Shown: in pieces, positions 55,061 through 63,734 of the stretch
Layout of the letters: every line of letters starts with the position of its first letter
How positions within the stretch are numbered: position 1 is the first letter of the stretch
Source of the DNA: Proteobacteria bacterium ST_bin12
GTDB taxonomy: Bacteria; Pseudomonadota; Gammaproteobacteria; Burkholderiales; Methylophilaceae
DNA length: 64,000 nucleotides
Reading direction: 5' to 3'
Assembly (NCBI GenBank): GCA_002083635.1
Contig: MSXP01000004.1
Coordinates: forward strand, 62,001 to 126,000
The notes under the pieces: generated by a model
Database searches by the model: none
Seen by the model: only the letters and a program-made list of their open reading frames with translations
Told to the model about the DNA's origin: nothing
Translations under genes and position numbers: made by a program

Positions 55061-55097
55061 AAAAAACCTCATAAGTCATTGACTTATAAGGCTTTTT
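55061..55097 (-). terminator. Element-borne replacement terminator for tRNA-Asp
   Basis: 17-bp imperfect stem (two mismatches) between 55061-55077 and 55081-55097, ATT loop, with TTTTTT at its minus-strand 3' end. It lies 6 nt past the tRNA, inside the element, and restores termination lost when the original terminator (51262) was displaced. Confidence 0.8.
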
Positions 55098-55102
55098 ACT
55101 TA

Positions 55103-55122
55103 TTGGCGGAGTGGACGGGACT
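55103..55122. repeat. attL: tRNA-Asp 3' end
   Basis: 20-bp repeat identical to 51296-51315. It covers the CCA end, acceptor strand and part of the T arm of tRNA-Asp, so the tRNA stays whole after insertion. Confidence 0.9.
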
Positions 55123-55180
55123 CGAACCCGCGACCCCCGGCGTGACAGGCCGGTATTCTAACCAACTGAACTACCACTCC
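55104..55180 (-). tRNA. tRNA-Asp (GTC)
   Basis: 77 nt with encoded CCA. Acceptor GGAGTGG / CCACTCC, D arm GTTCAGTTGGTTAGAAT, anticodon loop CTGTCAC, T arm GGGTTCGAGTCCC. Attachment site for the adjacent element. Confidence 0.97.
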
Positions 55181-55299
55181 AGTTTTTTAGCACTTACTTA
55201 TATTTTCAAGAAATATAAACTTACTTCTCTCAAAATTAAAGAGTGCTAAGAATCTAGCACTCTTACATGTATATTGAGGCAATATTTGTTAGTTGTTTT

Positions 55300-55375
55300 T
55301 GGTGGGTGCTAACGGGGTCGAACCGCTGACATTCGCCTTGTAAGGGCGACGCTCTACCAACTGAGCTAAGCACCC
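55300..55375 (-). tRNA. tRNA-Val (TAC)
   Basis: 76 nt with encoded CCA. Acceptor GGGTGCT / AGCACCC, D arm AGCTCAGTTGGTAGAGC, anticodon loop CTTACAA, T arm GCGGTTCGACCCCGT. Upstream of tRNA-Asp on the same strand, probably one transcript. Confidence 0.97.
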
Positions 55376-55449
55376 TGTGCCACTTCGCAACTGAGATTTT
55401 TAATTAACTAAATAAAATTTACTTGATTAAAAACTCTTAACTAACTGTG

Positions 55450-55477
55450 TTTAGTGATTAATTGCTCAATCACTAAA
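55450..55477 (-). other. Hairpin after hupB
   Basis: Perfect 10-bp inverted repeat TTTAGTGATT / AATCACTAAA, 8-nt loop, just past the hupB stop. No good T-run, so a weak or non-classical terminator. Confidence 0.45.
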
Positions 55478-55482
55478 GAACA

Positions 55483-55755
55483 CTAGTTTACAGCATCTTT
55501 AAGCGCTTTACCAGCCCTAAACTTAGGAGAATTTGCAGCTTTAATACTAATTGTTGCGCCTGTACGTGGATTACGGCCATTTCGTGCTTCACGCTTACCA
55601 ACGTAAAATGAACCAAAACCAATTAAAGTTACTAAATCACCTTTTTTTAGTGCTTTAGTGATAGCAGCGGTAGTTGCGTCCAAAGCGCGACCTGCAGCAG
55701 CTTTTGAAATGCCAGCTGATTTTGCAATATCATCAATCAATTCTGATTTGTTCAC
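55483..55755 (-). CDS. hupB: DNA-binding protein HU
   Basis: 90-aa nucleoid protein that bends DNA non-specifically. [20 protein letters not shown] dimer helices, [20 protein letters not shown] with the DNA-inserting arm, and [12 protein letters not shown] end. Sits between lon and tRNA-Val, the usual proteobacterial place. Own promoter and an 8-bp hairpin in its leader (55785-55805). Confidence 0.96.
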   Translation of the reverse strand: MNKSELIDDIAKSAGISKAAAGRALDATTAAITKALKKGDLVTLIGFGSFYVGKREARNGRNPRTGATISIKAANSPKFRAGKALKDAVN

Positions 55756-55784
55756 GAGTAATCCCCTCTAATGTTGTTAATTAA

Positions 55785-55838
55785 ATAACAGGCACATCCT
55801 GTTATGACTTTATATCAAGCTACAAAAGCCTGTGTCAA
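55785..55838 (-). promoter_or_regulatory. hupB promoter and leader hairpin
   Basis: TTGACA (55833-55838) and TATAAA (55809-55814), 18-bp spacer. The leader contains ATAACAGG / CCTGTTAT around CACAT (55785-55805). A 7-bp inverted repeat AAAGCCT / AGGCTTT overlaps the -35. Confidence 0.65.
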
Positions 55839-55905
55839 GGCTTTGCGGCCTATTTTGCTAGATAAACAGCAAATTAATGCAAATTAAATTATATTATAGT
55901 TAAAA

Positions 55906-58413
55906 CTAGTGCGTGACCGCTACGTTAGCATCTGACTCAGCTTCAGTAACAACCGCTGCAATTTCGACCAATTTCTCCGCTAGCGGCTTTGGTGAACTTT
56001 CTAGAGCAAGCTCTAAAACTTGGTCAATCCACTTTACTGGATGAATTTGTAAGTGACTTTTAATATTTTCTGGGATGTCAACCAAGTCTTTCACGTTGGC
56101 TTCTGGTATAAGCACGGTTTTGATGCCGCCCCTGTGCGCTGCCAATAACTTCTCTTTTAATCCGCCAATTGGCAACACTTCACCACGCAATGTGATTTCG
56201 CCCGTCATTGCCACGTCTGCACGCGCTGGAATGCCTGTTAACACCGAAACTAATGCGGTAGTCAGCCCAATACCTGCACTTGGGCCATCTTTAGGTGTAG
56301 CGCCCTCTGGCAAATGAATGTGAATATCTTTTTTCTCATAAAAATCTTCTATAATACCCAAGCGAGCCGCACGACTTCGCACCACACTCATCGCCGCTTG
56401 CACAGACTCTTGCATCACATCACCCAATTTACCTGTAGTAATGGTTTTACCTTTACCAGGCAAAAGAACCGCTTCAATCGTCAGCAATTCGCCACCAACA
56501 GATGTCCATGCTAAACCCGTTACTTGACCGACTTGATTATCTTTAGCCGCTATACCGTAGTCGTAACGATAAACACCTAAATATTTCTCTAGATTTTTAG
56601 AAGTAATACTGATTTTTTTTGCAATTGCTACCACAGCATCTTTCTCTCCAGCATCAGTTACACGGCGAGATTTTTTGACATTGGTTTGATTCAGCAGAAG
56701 CTCTTTCACTACTTTACGGCATATTTTAGCGATTTCTTGCTCTAATCGACGTACGCCTGCCTCGCGTGTGTAGTAGCGCACAATATCCCGAATAACCGCT
56801 TCAGAAATACTCACTTCAACTGGCTTAAGCCCGTGTGTTTTAAGCTCTTTAGGCAATAAATATTTCATCGCAATATTGATTTTTTCGTCTTCTGTGTATC
56901 CAGCCAAACGAATGATTTCCATGCGGTCTAGCAATGGCGCAGGAATATTCATCGTATTAGCGGTTGCCACAAACATCACATCGGATAAATCGTATTCCAC
57001 TTCAACATAATGGTCGGCAAAAGTATGATTTTGCTCAGGATCTAGCACCTCAAGTAACGCAGATGAAGGGTCGCCACGCATATCTTGGCCCATTTTATCC
57101 ACTTCATCTAATAGGAATAATGGGTTTTTAACAGCAACTTTAGTCATGCTTTGCATGACTTTACCTGGCATCGAACCAATATAAGTACGTCTGTGCCCGC
57201 GGATTTCCGCCTCATCACGCACACCACCTAAAGCCATACGGATAAACTTACGATTCACAGCTTTAGCGATACTTTGGCCAAGCGAAGTTTTACCGACGCC
57301 TGGAGGACCTACTAAACATAGAATTGGCGCTTTAAGTTTTCCAACACGTTGCTGTACAGCTAAATACTCAACAATACGTTCTTTTACTTTATCCAATCCA
57401 TAATGATCAGCATCTAATATGTCCATTGCATATTGCAAATCTTTGCTGATTTTGGTTTTCTTCTTCCAAGGCAGATTAACCAAAGTGTCGATATAATTGC
57501 GCACAACAGATGCTTCTGCTGACATCGGCGACATCATTTTCAGTTTTTTAAGCTCAGCAGCAACTTTTGCATGCGCCTCTTTAGACATACCCGATTCTTT
57601 GATACGCTTTTCTAATTCATCTAATTCGGCATTTTCATCCTGCTCACCAAGCTCTTTTTGAATCGCTTTTACTTGCTCATTCAAATAATACTCACGCTGG
57701 CTTTTTTCCATCTGGCGCTTGACGCGGCCGCGAATGCGTTTTTCAACCTGCAAGATATCAATCTCAGATTCCATCAAATGCAACAAATGTTCTAAACGCT
57801 CGGTCACGCTGAGCATTTCAAGAATTTTCTGTTTTTCTTCTAATTTGAGCGTTAAGTGCGCAGAAATCGTGTCCGCTAAACGTCCTGCTTCATTAATTGT
57901 GGCTAATGAAGTTAAAATTTCGGGTGGAATTTTTTTATTTAATTTAACGTATTGATCAAACTGCGTGAAAACAGTACGCATCAGCGCTTCCGTTTCGCTA
58001 TCGTTCTCAACTGGGTCAGGAATTTTCTCAGCTTTCGCTAAAAAACACTCTTCAGTTTCAATAAATTCTGACACACGTACGCGATGCAAGCCTTCTACCA
58101 GCACTTTTACCGTGCCATCTGGCAGTTTTAACATTTGCAATACAGTGGCTAGCGTGCCGATTTCATATAAGTCTTCAGCATCAGGCTCATCTTTGTTAGC
58201 AGACTTTTGCGCCACTAATAAAATTTGTTTATTTGTATCAGATGCGATTTCTAAGGCTTTAACCGATTTTGCACGGCCTACAAAAAGTGGAATCACTAAA
58301 TGCGGATAAACCACTACATCGCGCAGTGGTAACAAAGGCATTAAACCATCTGGTTCAATGGCTTTAGAGTTATTTGGATTAGACAAGTCGTCTAAAAAAG
58401 TTTGTTCTGTCAT
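55906..58413 (-). CDS. lon: ATP-dependent protease La (Lon)
   Basis: 835-aa AAA+ serine protease. Substrate-binding N domain (about 22-215, [20 protein letters not shown]), coiled-coil region (about 220-310), Walker [14 protein letters not shown] (about 362) and Walker [12 protein letters not shown]. The protease domain has the catalytic Ser in [20 protein letters not shown] (about 690) and the Lys in the following [14 protein letters not shown]. Degrades misfolded and regulatory proteins. Follows clpX after 200 nt with its own promoter. Confidence 0.97.
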   Translation of the reverse strand: MTEQTFLDDLSNPNNSKAIEPDGLMPLLPLRDVVVYPHLVIPLFVGRAKSVKALEIASDTNKQILLVAQKSANKDEPDAEDLYEIGTLATVLQMLKLPDGTVKVLVEGLHRVRVSEFIETEECFLAKAEKIPDPVENDSETEALMRTVFTQFDQYVKLNKKIPPEILTSLATINEAGRLADTISAHLTLKLEEKQKILEMLSVTERLEHLLHLMESEIDILQVEKRIRGRVKRQMEKSQREYYLNEQVKAIQKELGEQDENAELDELEKRIKESGMSKEAHAKVAAELKKLKMMSPMSAEASVVRNYIDTLVNLPWKKKTKISKDLQYAMDILDADHYGLDKVKERIVEYLAVQQRVGKLKAPILCLVGPPGVGKTSLGQSIAKAVNRKFIRMALGGVRDEAEIRGHRRTYIGSMPGKVMQSMTKVAVKNPLFLLDEVDKMGQDMRGDPSSALLEVLDPEQNHTFADHYVEVEYDLSDVMFVATANTMNIPAPLLDRMEIIRLAGYTEDEKINIAMKYLLPKELKTHGLKPVEVSISEAVIRDIVRYYTREAGVRRLEQEIAKICRKVVKELLLNQTNVKKSRRVTDAGEKDAVVAIAKKISITSKNLEKYLGVYRYDYGIAAKDNQVGQVTGLAWTSVGGELLTIEAVLLPGKGKTITTGKLGDVMQESVQAAMSVVRSRAARLGIIEDFYEKKDIHIHLPEGATPKDGPSAGIGLTTALVSVLTGIPARADVAMTGEITLRGEVLPIGGLKEKLLAAHRGGIKTVLIPEANVKDLVDIPENIKSHLQIHPVKWIDQVLELALESSPKPLAEKLVEIAAVVTEAESDANVAVTH

Positions 58414-58471
58414 AAAATACTTTCAAGGTCGCATAGACACTAATGAATTAGGCAAACTGCCTATGCTATTA

Positions 58472-58499
58472 GGTTGGGAACATACTTTGATAGTTCAAG
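58472..58499 (-). promoter_or_regulatory. Possible heat-shock (sigma-32) promoter of lon
   Basis: CTTGAA (58494-58499) followed after 15 bp by CCCAACC (58472-58478), near the sigma-32 pattern CTTGAAA-N11-16-CCCCATnT. The match at -10 is partial. Also in this gap: CCTGTG-AA-CACAGG (58583-58596) enclosed by AATAGCC / GGCTATT, a likely clpX 3' structure. Confidence 0.4.
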
Positions 58500-58613
58500 A
58501 GCGATAATGGAATAAATCGTTTATATCCAATTAATATTTATGTATTAATGACTATAAACGACTTATTTTTATTTGCAATAGCCCTGTGAACACAGGTTAA
58601 ATTAAGTGGCTAT

Positions 58614-59912
58614 TTAGCTGGCTGATTCTGCTTTTTTTGGCGTGTCCTGAAAAATCATCAAGGGCTGAGACTCGCCCTTTATAGTTCCTTCATCAATCAC
58701 TACTTTACTTAAGTTTTCAATCGATGGCAGGTCATACATCACCTCAAGCAATGAATGCTCTAAAATTGAGCGTAAGCCACGCGCGCCAGTTTTACGTTCC
58801 AAAGCCTTTTTAGCAATCAATAGCAAGGCGGACTCTCTGAATTCTAAGTCAACACCTTCCATTTTAAATAGCTTCATATATTGCTTAGTTAACGCATTTT
58901 TTGGCTCAACTAATATGGTCATTAATGCTGCTTCATCTAATGATTCTAGTGTTGCAACCACTGGCAAACGGCCGATAAATTCAGGAATCAATCCAAACTT
59001 GATTAAATCTTCCGGCTCAACATCGCGCAATACAGCACCAACTTCACGCATATCGTCTTTACTTTTAACTTCGGCGCCAAAGCCAATGCCACCTTTTTCG
59101 GAGCGTCTGCGGATAACTTTATCTAAGCCATCAAATGCGCCACCACAAATAAACAAAATATTGGTGGTGTCTAGTTGTACAAACTCTTGATTTGGATGTT
59201 TGCGCCCACCTTGTGGAGGTACAGACGCAATCGTACCTTCAATGAGTTTAAGCAATGCTTGCTGTACGCCCTCGCCTGATACGTCACGGGTGATTGATGG
59301 GTTATCTGATTTACGTGAAATTTTATCCACTTCATCGATATACACAATGCCACGCTGTGCTTTTTCGACGTCGTAATCGCATTTTTGCAGAAGCTTTTGC
59401 ATAATGTTTTCAACGTCTTCGCCTACATAGCCTGCTTCAGTTAGCGTGGTTGCATCCGCCATCACAAATGGCACATCCAGCATGCGCGCCAATGTTTGCG
59501 CTAATAGGGTTTTGCCTGAGCCTGTTGGGCCAATCAGTAAAATATTACTTTTTTGTATTTCAACATCATCTTGGCTCACATTTTTAGTGCTGGTATTTTG
59601 TGAAATATGATTATGACCAAGACGTTTGTAGTGATTGTAAACGGCAACAGAAAGGTTCTTTTTAGCTTGCGTTTGACCGATTACATACTGATCTAAAATC
59701 GCGCAGATTTCTTGTGGTGTTGGTAATGATTTATCAGTCGATTTGATGTCGCTTAAGCTTTGCACTTCTTCTTTGATAATGTCATTGCATAAATCAACGC
59801 ATTCATCGCAGATAAATACAGATGGTCCTGCAATCAGCTTTTTCACTTCATGCTGGCTTTTGCCGCAAAAAGAGCAATACAGTAATTTTTCACTTTCGGC
59901 TTTAGTCGCCAT
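58614..59912 (-). CDS. clpX: Clp protease ATP-binding subunit ClpX
   Basis: 432-aa AAA+ unfoldase for ClpP. N-terminal zinc domain with [11 protein letters not shown] and CDECVDLC, Walker [13 protein letters not shown] (about 127), Walker [11 protein letters not shown] (about 190), the [20 protein letters not shown] loop, and the IGF-type ClpP loop at GGIGFGAEV (about 275). Lies 57 nt after clpP. Confidence 0.97.
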   Translation of the reverse strand: MATKAESEKLLYCSFCGKSQHEVKKLIAGPSVFICDECVDLCNDIIKEEVQSLSDIKSTDKSLPTPQEICAILDQYVIGQTQAKKNLSVAVYNHYKRLGHNHISQNTSTKNVSQDDVEIQKSNILLIGPTGSGKTLLAQTLARMLDVPFVMADATTLTEAGYVGEDVENIMQKLLQKCDYDVEKAQRGIVYIDEVDKISRKSDNPSITRDVSGEGVQQALLKLIEGTIASVPPQGGRKHPNQEFVQLDTTNILFICGGAFDGLDKVIRRRSEKGGIGFGAEVKSKDDMREVGAVLRDVEPEDLIKFGLIPEFIGRLPVVATLESLDEAALMTILVEPKNALTKQYMKLFKMEGVDLEFRESALLLIAKKALERKTGARGLRSILEHSLLEVMYDLPSIENLSKVVIDEGTIKGESQPLMIFQDTPKKAESAS

Positions 59913-59969
59913 TCAACATCCTTAACCCAACAAACTTAACACTATAAATAATGTAAAAACCAAACAACC

Positions 59970-60620
59970 CTAAACCGCAGCGCGCGTTTCAATCACTTTA
60001 TCAATCATGCCATATTCCACCGATTGTTCTGCGCTCATAAAGTTATCACGCTCAGTATCGCGGTCAATTTCTTCCGTTGTTCTGCCCGTGTGGTGCGCTA
60101 AAATGCCGTTTAACTTACCGCGTAAATACATAATTTCTTTAGCATGTATCTGAATATCGGTCGATTGGCCTTGGAATCCACCAGATGGCTGATGAATCAT
60201 CACGCGCGAGTTTGGTAAGCTAAAGCGTTTACCTTTTGCGCCGGAAGCGAGTAAAAACGCACCCATACTTGCCGCCTGGCCAATACACAATGTACTGACA
60301 TCAGGCTTAATAAACTGCATGGTGTCATAAATTGACATGCCTGCCGTCACAGAACCACCTGGCGAATTGATGTATAAAGAAATATCTTTGTCTGGATTTT
60401 CAGCTTCAAGAAAAAGCAATTGAGCAACCACCAGATTTGCAGACATATCGTTTACGGGTCCAATTAAAAAAATAACACGCTCTTTTAGTAAACGGGAATA
60501 AATATCATACGAACGCTCACCTCGGCCGCTTTGTTCGACCACCATGGGGATTAAACCCAAACCTTGCGGCTCAGACATGTTGCTGTTATTTAATTTAAAA
60601 TCATTCATATTATTGAACAT
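59970..60620 (-). CDS. clpP: ATP-dependent Clp protease proteolytic subunit
   Basis: 216 aa. Ser in [14 protein letters not shown] (about 112), His in VMIHQPSGG (about 137), Asp in [15 protein letters not shown] (about 186). First about 14 residues ([14 protein letters not shown]) look like the propeptide or an overlong start; ATG at 60578 (MSEPQGLG) is an alternative. In tig-clpP-clpX-lon. Confidence 0.96.
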   Translation of the reverse strand: MFNNMNDFKLNNSNMSEPQGLGLIPMVVEQSGRGERSYDIYSRLLKERVIFLIGPVNDMSANLVVAQLLFLEAENPDKDISLYINSPGGSVTAGMSIYDTMQFIKPDVSTLCIGQAASMGAFLLASGAKGKRFSLPNSRVMIHQPSGGFQGQSTDIQIHAKEIMYLRGKLNGILAHHTGRTTEEIDRDTERDNFMSAEQSVEYGMIDKVIETRAAV

Positions 60621-60681
60621 GCTATTTGCTAATCCTAGTCTTTACTGTCGTGATTGTTTATCTGCTAATTTTTATGCTTTA

Positions 60682-61983
60682 CTAACTTGCCATTAACTCA
60701 TCAAACTTGATTTTTTTAGCACTTACTTTTGCTTTATCTAGCACCCAGTTCACCACGTTTTCCTCTGTTGCTAATGCAGCAGGTTCGTCTAAACGTTTAA
60801 CATCTGCATAGTACCAACTGACTAATTCACTTGGTTTTTCAAAGCTTTGCGCAAAAGTATCCACCATTGCACGCACTTGGTCTGCACTTGCTTGCAGGTT
60901 ATTTGCGTTCACAAGCTCGCTTAAAATTAAACGGAGTGCAGTGCTGCGTTTTGCTTGCTCTTCAAACATAGCAGGCTCCAGTTGAATCGCTTTTGGATCC
61001 ATGCCGCGCTGTTGTAAATTTTGCGCAGTTTGTTGCATCATACGGTTAACTTCAGCATTGACCAGTGCTTTTGGCGTCTCCACATTTGAGTCAGCCACTA
61101 AAGCTTGGAATACTTGTTCTTTAACACGCGCTTTAATGCGCTTTTCAACTTCCTGTTCTAGGCTTGCTTTGATTTCGGCTTGCATTTTTTTCACATCGCC
61201 GTCTTCGATTCCTAAGCTTTTTGCAAAGTCAGCATCAATTTTTGGCAAAATTGGTTGTGAAACAGTATTGTAAGTCACTATGTAACTGACAGTTTTGCCC
61301 GCTAATTGTGCAGGATTGTGGTCTGCTGGATAAGCAATTTCAAACGTTTTTTCGCTGCCGGCTTTTCCACCTGTCAGTTGCTCATCAAACTCAGCCATGC
61401 GACCTGGCTCGCCTAGGATCAAATCAATCCCTTTTTCGCCTGTGCTCTCCACTTGCTGACCATCGACACTGGCAACTAGCGTCACATTGATTTGATCGCC
61501 TTTTTTTGAAGCACGTTTAACAGGTTCAAAAGTAACGCGTTGTTTGACTAGCACGTCTAAAGTTTTTTCAACATCGGCCTCTGCAACTTCTAAAGTCGGC
61601 TTTTCAATTTTTAGCTTACTTAAATCGTTTAACTTCACCTCTGGAAACACTTCAAAAGTTGCTGTGTATTCAAAATCAGTTGCTGCTTCTGCAAATGGTT
61701 TGTGCTCGATATTAGGAAAGCCAGCTACACGTAATTTGTTTTCTTCTACTGCGTTACCAAAACTGGTTTCAACCGCTTGAGAGTAAACTTCGTCACGCAC
61801 TTGGTCCCCATAATGTTGATTCACTAGACCAATTGGGGCTTTGCCAGGCCTAAAACCTGCAAATTTAGCGGTGCGAGAAATTTGAGTTAACCTTTGTTTA
61901 ATCTGGCCCTCGAGTGGTGCTAGTGGCACTTTAACTGTGATGCGACGTTCTAAGTTGCTGATTGTTTCGAGCGATGTTGCCAT
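60682..61983 (-). CDS. tig: Trigger factor
   Basis: 433-aa ribosome-bound chaperone and prolyl isomerase. N-terminal ribosome-binding signature GFRPGKAPIGLV (about 44-55), central FKBP domain (about 150-245, with KKGDQINVTLVASVDG), and a long helical C-terminal domain. Catches nascent chains; located directly before clpP in the usual order. Confidence 0.95.
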   Translation of the reverse strand: MATSLETISNLERRITVKVPLAPLEGQIKQRLTQISRTAKFAGFRPGKAPIGLVNQHYGDQVRDEVYSQAVETSFGNAVEENKLRVAGFPNIEHKPFAEAATDFEYTATFEVFPEVKLNDLSKLKIEKPTLEVAEADVEKTLDVLVKQRVTFEPVKRASKKGDQINVTLVASVDGQQVESTGEKGIDLILGEPGRMAEFDEQLTGGKAGSEKTFEIAYPADHNPAQLAGKTVSYIVTYNTVSQPILPKIDADFAKSLGIEDGDVKKMQAEIKASLEQEVEKRIKARVKEQVFQALVADSNVETPKALVNAEVNRMMQQTAQNLQQRGMDPKAIQLEPAMFEEQAKRSTALRLILSELVNANNLQASADQVRAMVDTFAQSFEKPSELVSWYYADVKRLDEPAALATEENVVNWVLDKAKVSAKKIKFDELMAS

Positions 61984-62275
61984 ATTGCAATTCCTGTAAA
62001 AGTGTCACCTAAATGCGTTAAGTAACGATTAATAATTAAAAACTTACAATTTTTTTGACTTCTAAAGATGAATTCAGTTTAAATTTAAGCTAGATAATTT
62101 GGTTAAGTCTTACCTATCAGTAAGCATGTAATGATAATTAAGATATAAAAATAGCCTTGAAATATATCACATACTAGGCTTGAAATAAATGACTTAAATC
62201 ATATCCGTGATTATACGTGGCTTGCTAATCTCTTTTAAATTACCTAAAAACAAGCTGTATTTTGAAACAGGCAAA
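61984..62275. other. Intergenic region between metZ and tig
   Basis: 292 nt, AT-rich, with no tRNA, no supported gene and no strong terminator for metZ. It must contain the tig promoter on the minus strand, but none stood out. Confidence 0.6.
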
Positions 62276-63457
62276 CTAAAAGCGTAAATCTGCTTTTAAA
62301 TCATCTACATGCTCTAGTCCAACCGCTATTCTGACTAAATTATCACTAATTCCAGCCTCTAACCTCGCCTCTGCGGTAATCCGGCTATGCGTTGTAGTGG
62401 CAGGATGCGTAATGGTACTTTTCGCATCGCCTAAATTAGCGGTGATAGAAATCAACTCTGTCGAATCTATTAGCGCCCAAGCGGCTTCTTGCTTAGTTTG
62501 ACCAGATTTTTGCTTCACTTCAAAACTAACAATACCGCCACCACTTAACTGCTGCTTCATGGCTAGTGCATGCTGCGGATGAGATGCTAATCCAGGATAA
62601 TAAACACGCGCAATTTGCGGTTGCGCTTCTAACCATGCTGCTAACGCTAATGCTTTGCGTGCGTGCGCTTCCATACGAATATGCAAGGTTTCCAAACCTT
62701 TTAAAAATACCCACGCATTAAAGGCACTCATGGTAACGCCTGCAGTGCGTAAAAACCCATATACTGGCTCCATTAAGGCTTTACTACCAAGCACAGCACC
62801 GCCTAAACACCTGCCCTGCCCGTCAATATATTTAGTGGCAGAGTGAATAATAATATCAGCGCCTAAATCTAAGGGCTTTTGAATTGCAGGCGTGCAAAAA
62901 CAATTGTCCACCACTAGATAAGCATTTGCTTGATGCGCAACATCAGCCAGCGCCCGAATATCACACACTTCAGTGAGAGGATTAGAAGGTGTTTCCACAA
63001 AAAATAACTTGGTTTTAGGCGTAATGGCAGCTTGCCATTCGGAAGGATTAGTCAGCGATACAAAAGTCACTTCCAAGCCCCAGCGCTTAAGAATATTGCC
63101 AAATAATTGCACACTAGTGCCGAAGACACTGCGCGATGCCACAACATGGTCGCCTGCATTGCACAAACCCATTACGCAGGCCAAAATCGCAGACATGCCA
63201 CTTGATGTAGCCACGCACTGTTCTGCACCTTCTAGCGCAGCCAATTTGTTTTGAAACATGCTGACTGTTGGATTGGTAAAGCGCGAGTAAATATTGCCTG
63301 GCTCTGCACCGCTAAAACGTGCAGCAGCTTGCGCGGCGCTCTTAAATTTAAAGCTTGAATTCAAAAACAAAGCTTCCGAGTTCTCTCCAAACTCAGTCGT
63401 TTCTGTGCCAGCTCTTACACTTAATGTTTCAGGATGATAGGTTTTATTGCTTGTCAT
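62276..63457 (-). CDS. metZ: O-succinylhomoserine sulfhydrylase
   Basis: PLP enzyme joining O-succinylhomoserine and sulfide to homocysteine (direct sulfhydrylation route to methionine). 393 aa. SRFTNPTVSMFQNKLAALEG (about 60), VVDNCFCTPAIQKPLDLGAD, PLP Lys in IIHSATKYIDGQGR (about 206), and SLGDAKSTITHPATTTH-type end (NLGDAKSTI). Called metZ rather than metY or metB because of length and the purF-metZ neighbourhood. A SAM-II-like riboswitch lies upstream. Confidence 0.92.
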   Translation of the reverse strand: MTSNKTYHPETLSVRAGTETTEFGENSEALFLNSSFKFKSAAQAAARFSGAEPGNIYSRFTNPTVSMFQNKLAALEGAEQCVATSSGMSAILACVMGLCNAGDHVVASRSVFGTSVQLFGNILKRWGLEVTFVSLTNPSEWQAAITPKTKLFFVETPSNPLTEVCDIRALADVAHQANAYLVVDNCFCTPAIQKPLDLGADIIIHSATKYIDGQGRCLGGAVLGSKALMEPVYGFLRTAGVTMSAFNAWVFLKGLETLHIRMEAHARKALALAAWLEAQPQIARVYYPGLASHPQHALAMKQQLSGGGIVSFEVKQKSGQTKQEAAWALIDSTELISITANLGDAKSTITHPATTTHSRITAEARLEAGISDNLVRIAVGLEHVDDLKADLRF

Positions 63458-63497
63458 AATTTCAAATCACTTAAATAGTTAAGCATAGCATTTGGGC

Positions 63498-63541
63498 GTT
63501 AAAAAACCCGTGTTAGCTAAAGAATAAGCTAAAACGGGTTT
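63498..63541 (-). terminator. Attenuator terminator in the metZ leader
   Basis: 15-bp stem with one mismatch: 63527-63541 pairs with 63504-63518, 8-nt loop, then TTTTTT on the minus strand. Its 5' arm carries TTTAGC, which can instead pair with GCTAAA at the 3' end of the riboswitch aptamer. It fits a termination-control platform. Confidence 0.75.
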
Positions 63542-63621
63542 GGCTCTCGCTTTAGCAGAATTTATTATGCGCCCGCAAGCTGAGTAAGGCTTTGTTTAAA
63601 GTTGGCCACTCAAATCAGCGC
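63542..63621 (-). promoter_or_regulatory. SAM-II-like riboswitch of metZ
   Basis: Read on the minus strand: GCGCTGATTTGAG near the 5' end (from 63621), a long internal loop with its own stem potential, then GCTTGC, GCGCATAATAAATT (from 63572), and GCTAAAG (63556 down). The P1 strands GCGC / GCGC pair, and the layout GCGC-TGATTT ... TTGC ... GCGC-x-TGATAAAT ... GCTAAA closely follows SAM-II aptamers as I remember them, except for a longer loop. SAM-II controls methionine genes, including metZ in alphaproteobacteria. Bound SAM would hold GCTAAA in the pseudoknot and favour the terminator. Confidence 0.72.
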
Positions 63622-63627
63622 AATTAC

Positions 63628-63656
63628 ATTTAACGCCTTTTGAAAAGACCTGTCAA
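63628..63656 (-). promoter_or_regulatory. Sigma-70 promoter of metZ
   Basis: TTGACA (63651-63656) and TTAAAT (63628-63633) with an exact 17-bp spacer. Transcription would begin near 63621, right at the first strand of the riboswitch aptamer, so the leader starts with the aptamer. Confidence 0.78.
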
Positions 63657-63734
63657 GAAAATAACATATCAAAAATATATTCAATTTTTAGGCAAAAAAT
63701 AATGTTAAGTGTCAACTTGCAACAAAAAATACAA

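Larger units (their letters stand above)
51296..55122. mobile_element. 3.8-kb integrative element in tRNA-Asp (mini-IME with MobV-like relaxase)
   Basis: Bounded by the 20-bp direct repeat TTGGCGGAGTGGACGGGACT at 51296 and 55103; the right copy is the tRNA-Asp 3' end. The unit is about 3.81 kb. Contents from the tRNA inward, all on the minus strand: own terminator, integrase, HTH protein, exported protein, terminator, hairpin array, MobV-like relaxase, 56-aa protein. Near-identical arm-site repeats lie at both ends. No conjugation apparatus, so transfer would need a helper. All genes look intact, so it may still move. The exact family is not known to me. Confidence 0.88.

Noticed and set aside
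61984..62275. tRNA gene before tig
   Set aside because: Some relatives have a tRNA here, but I found no cloverleaf.
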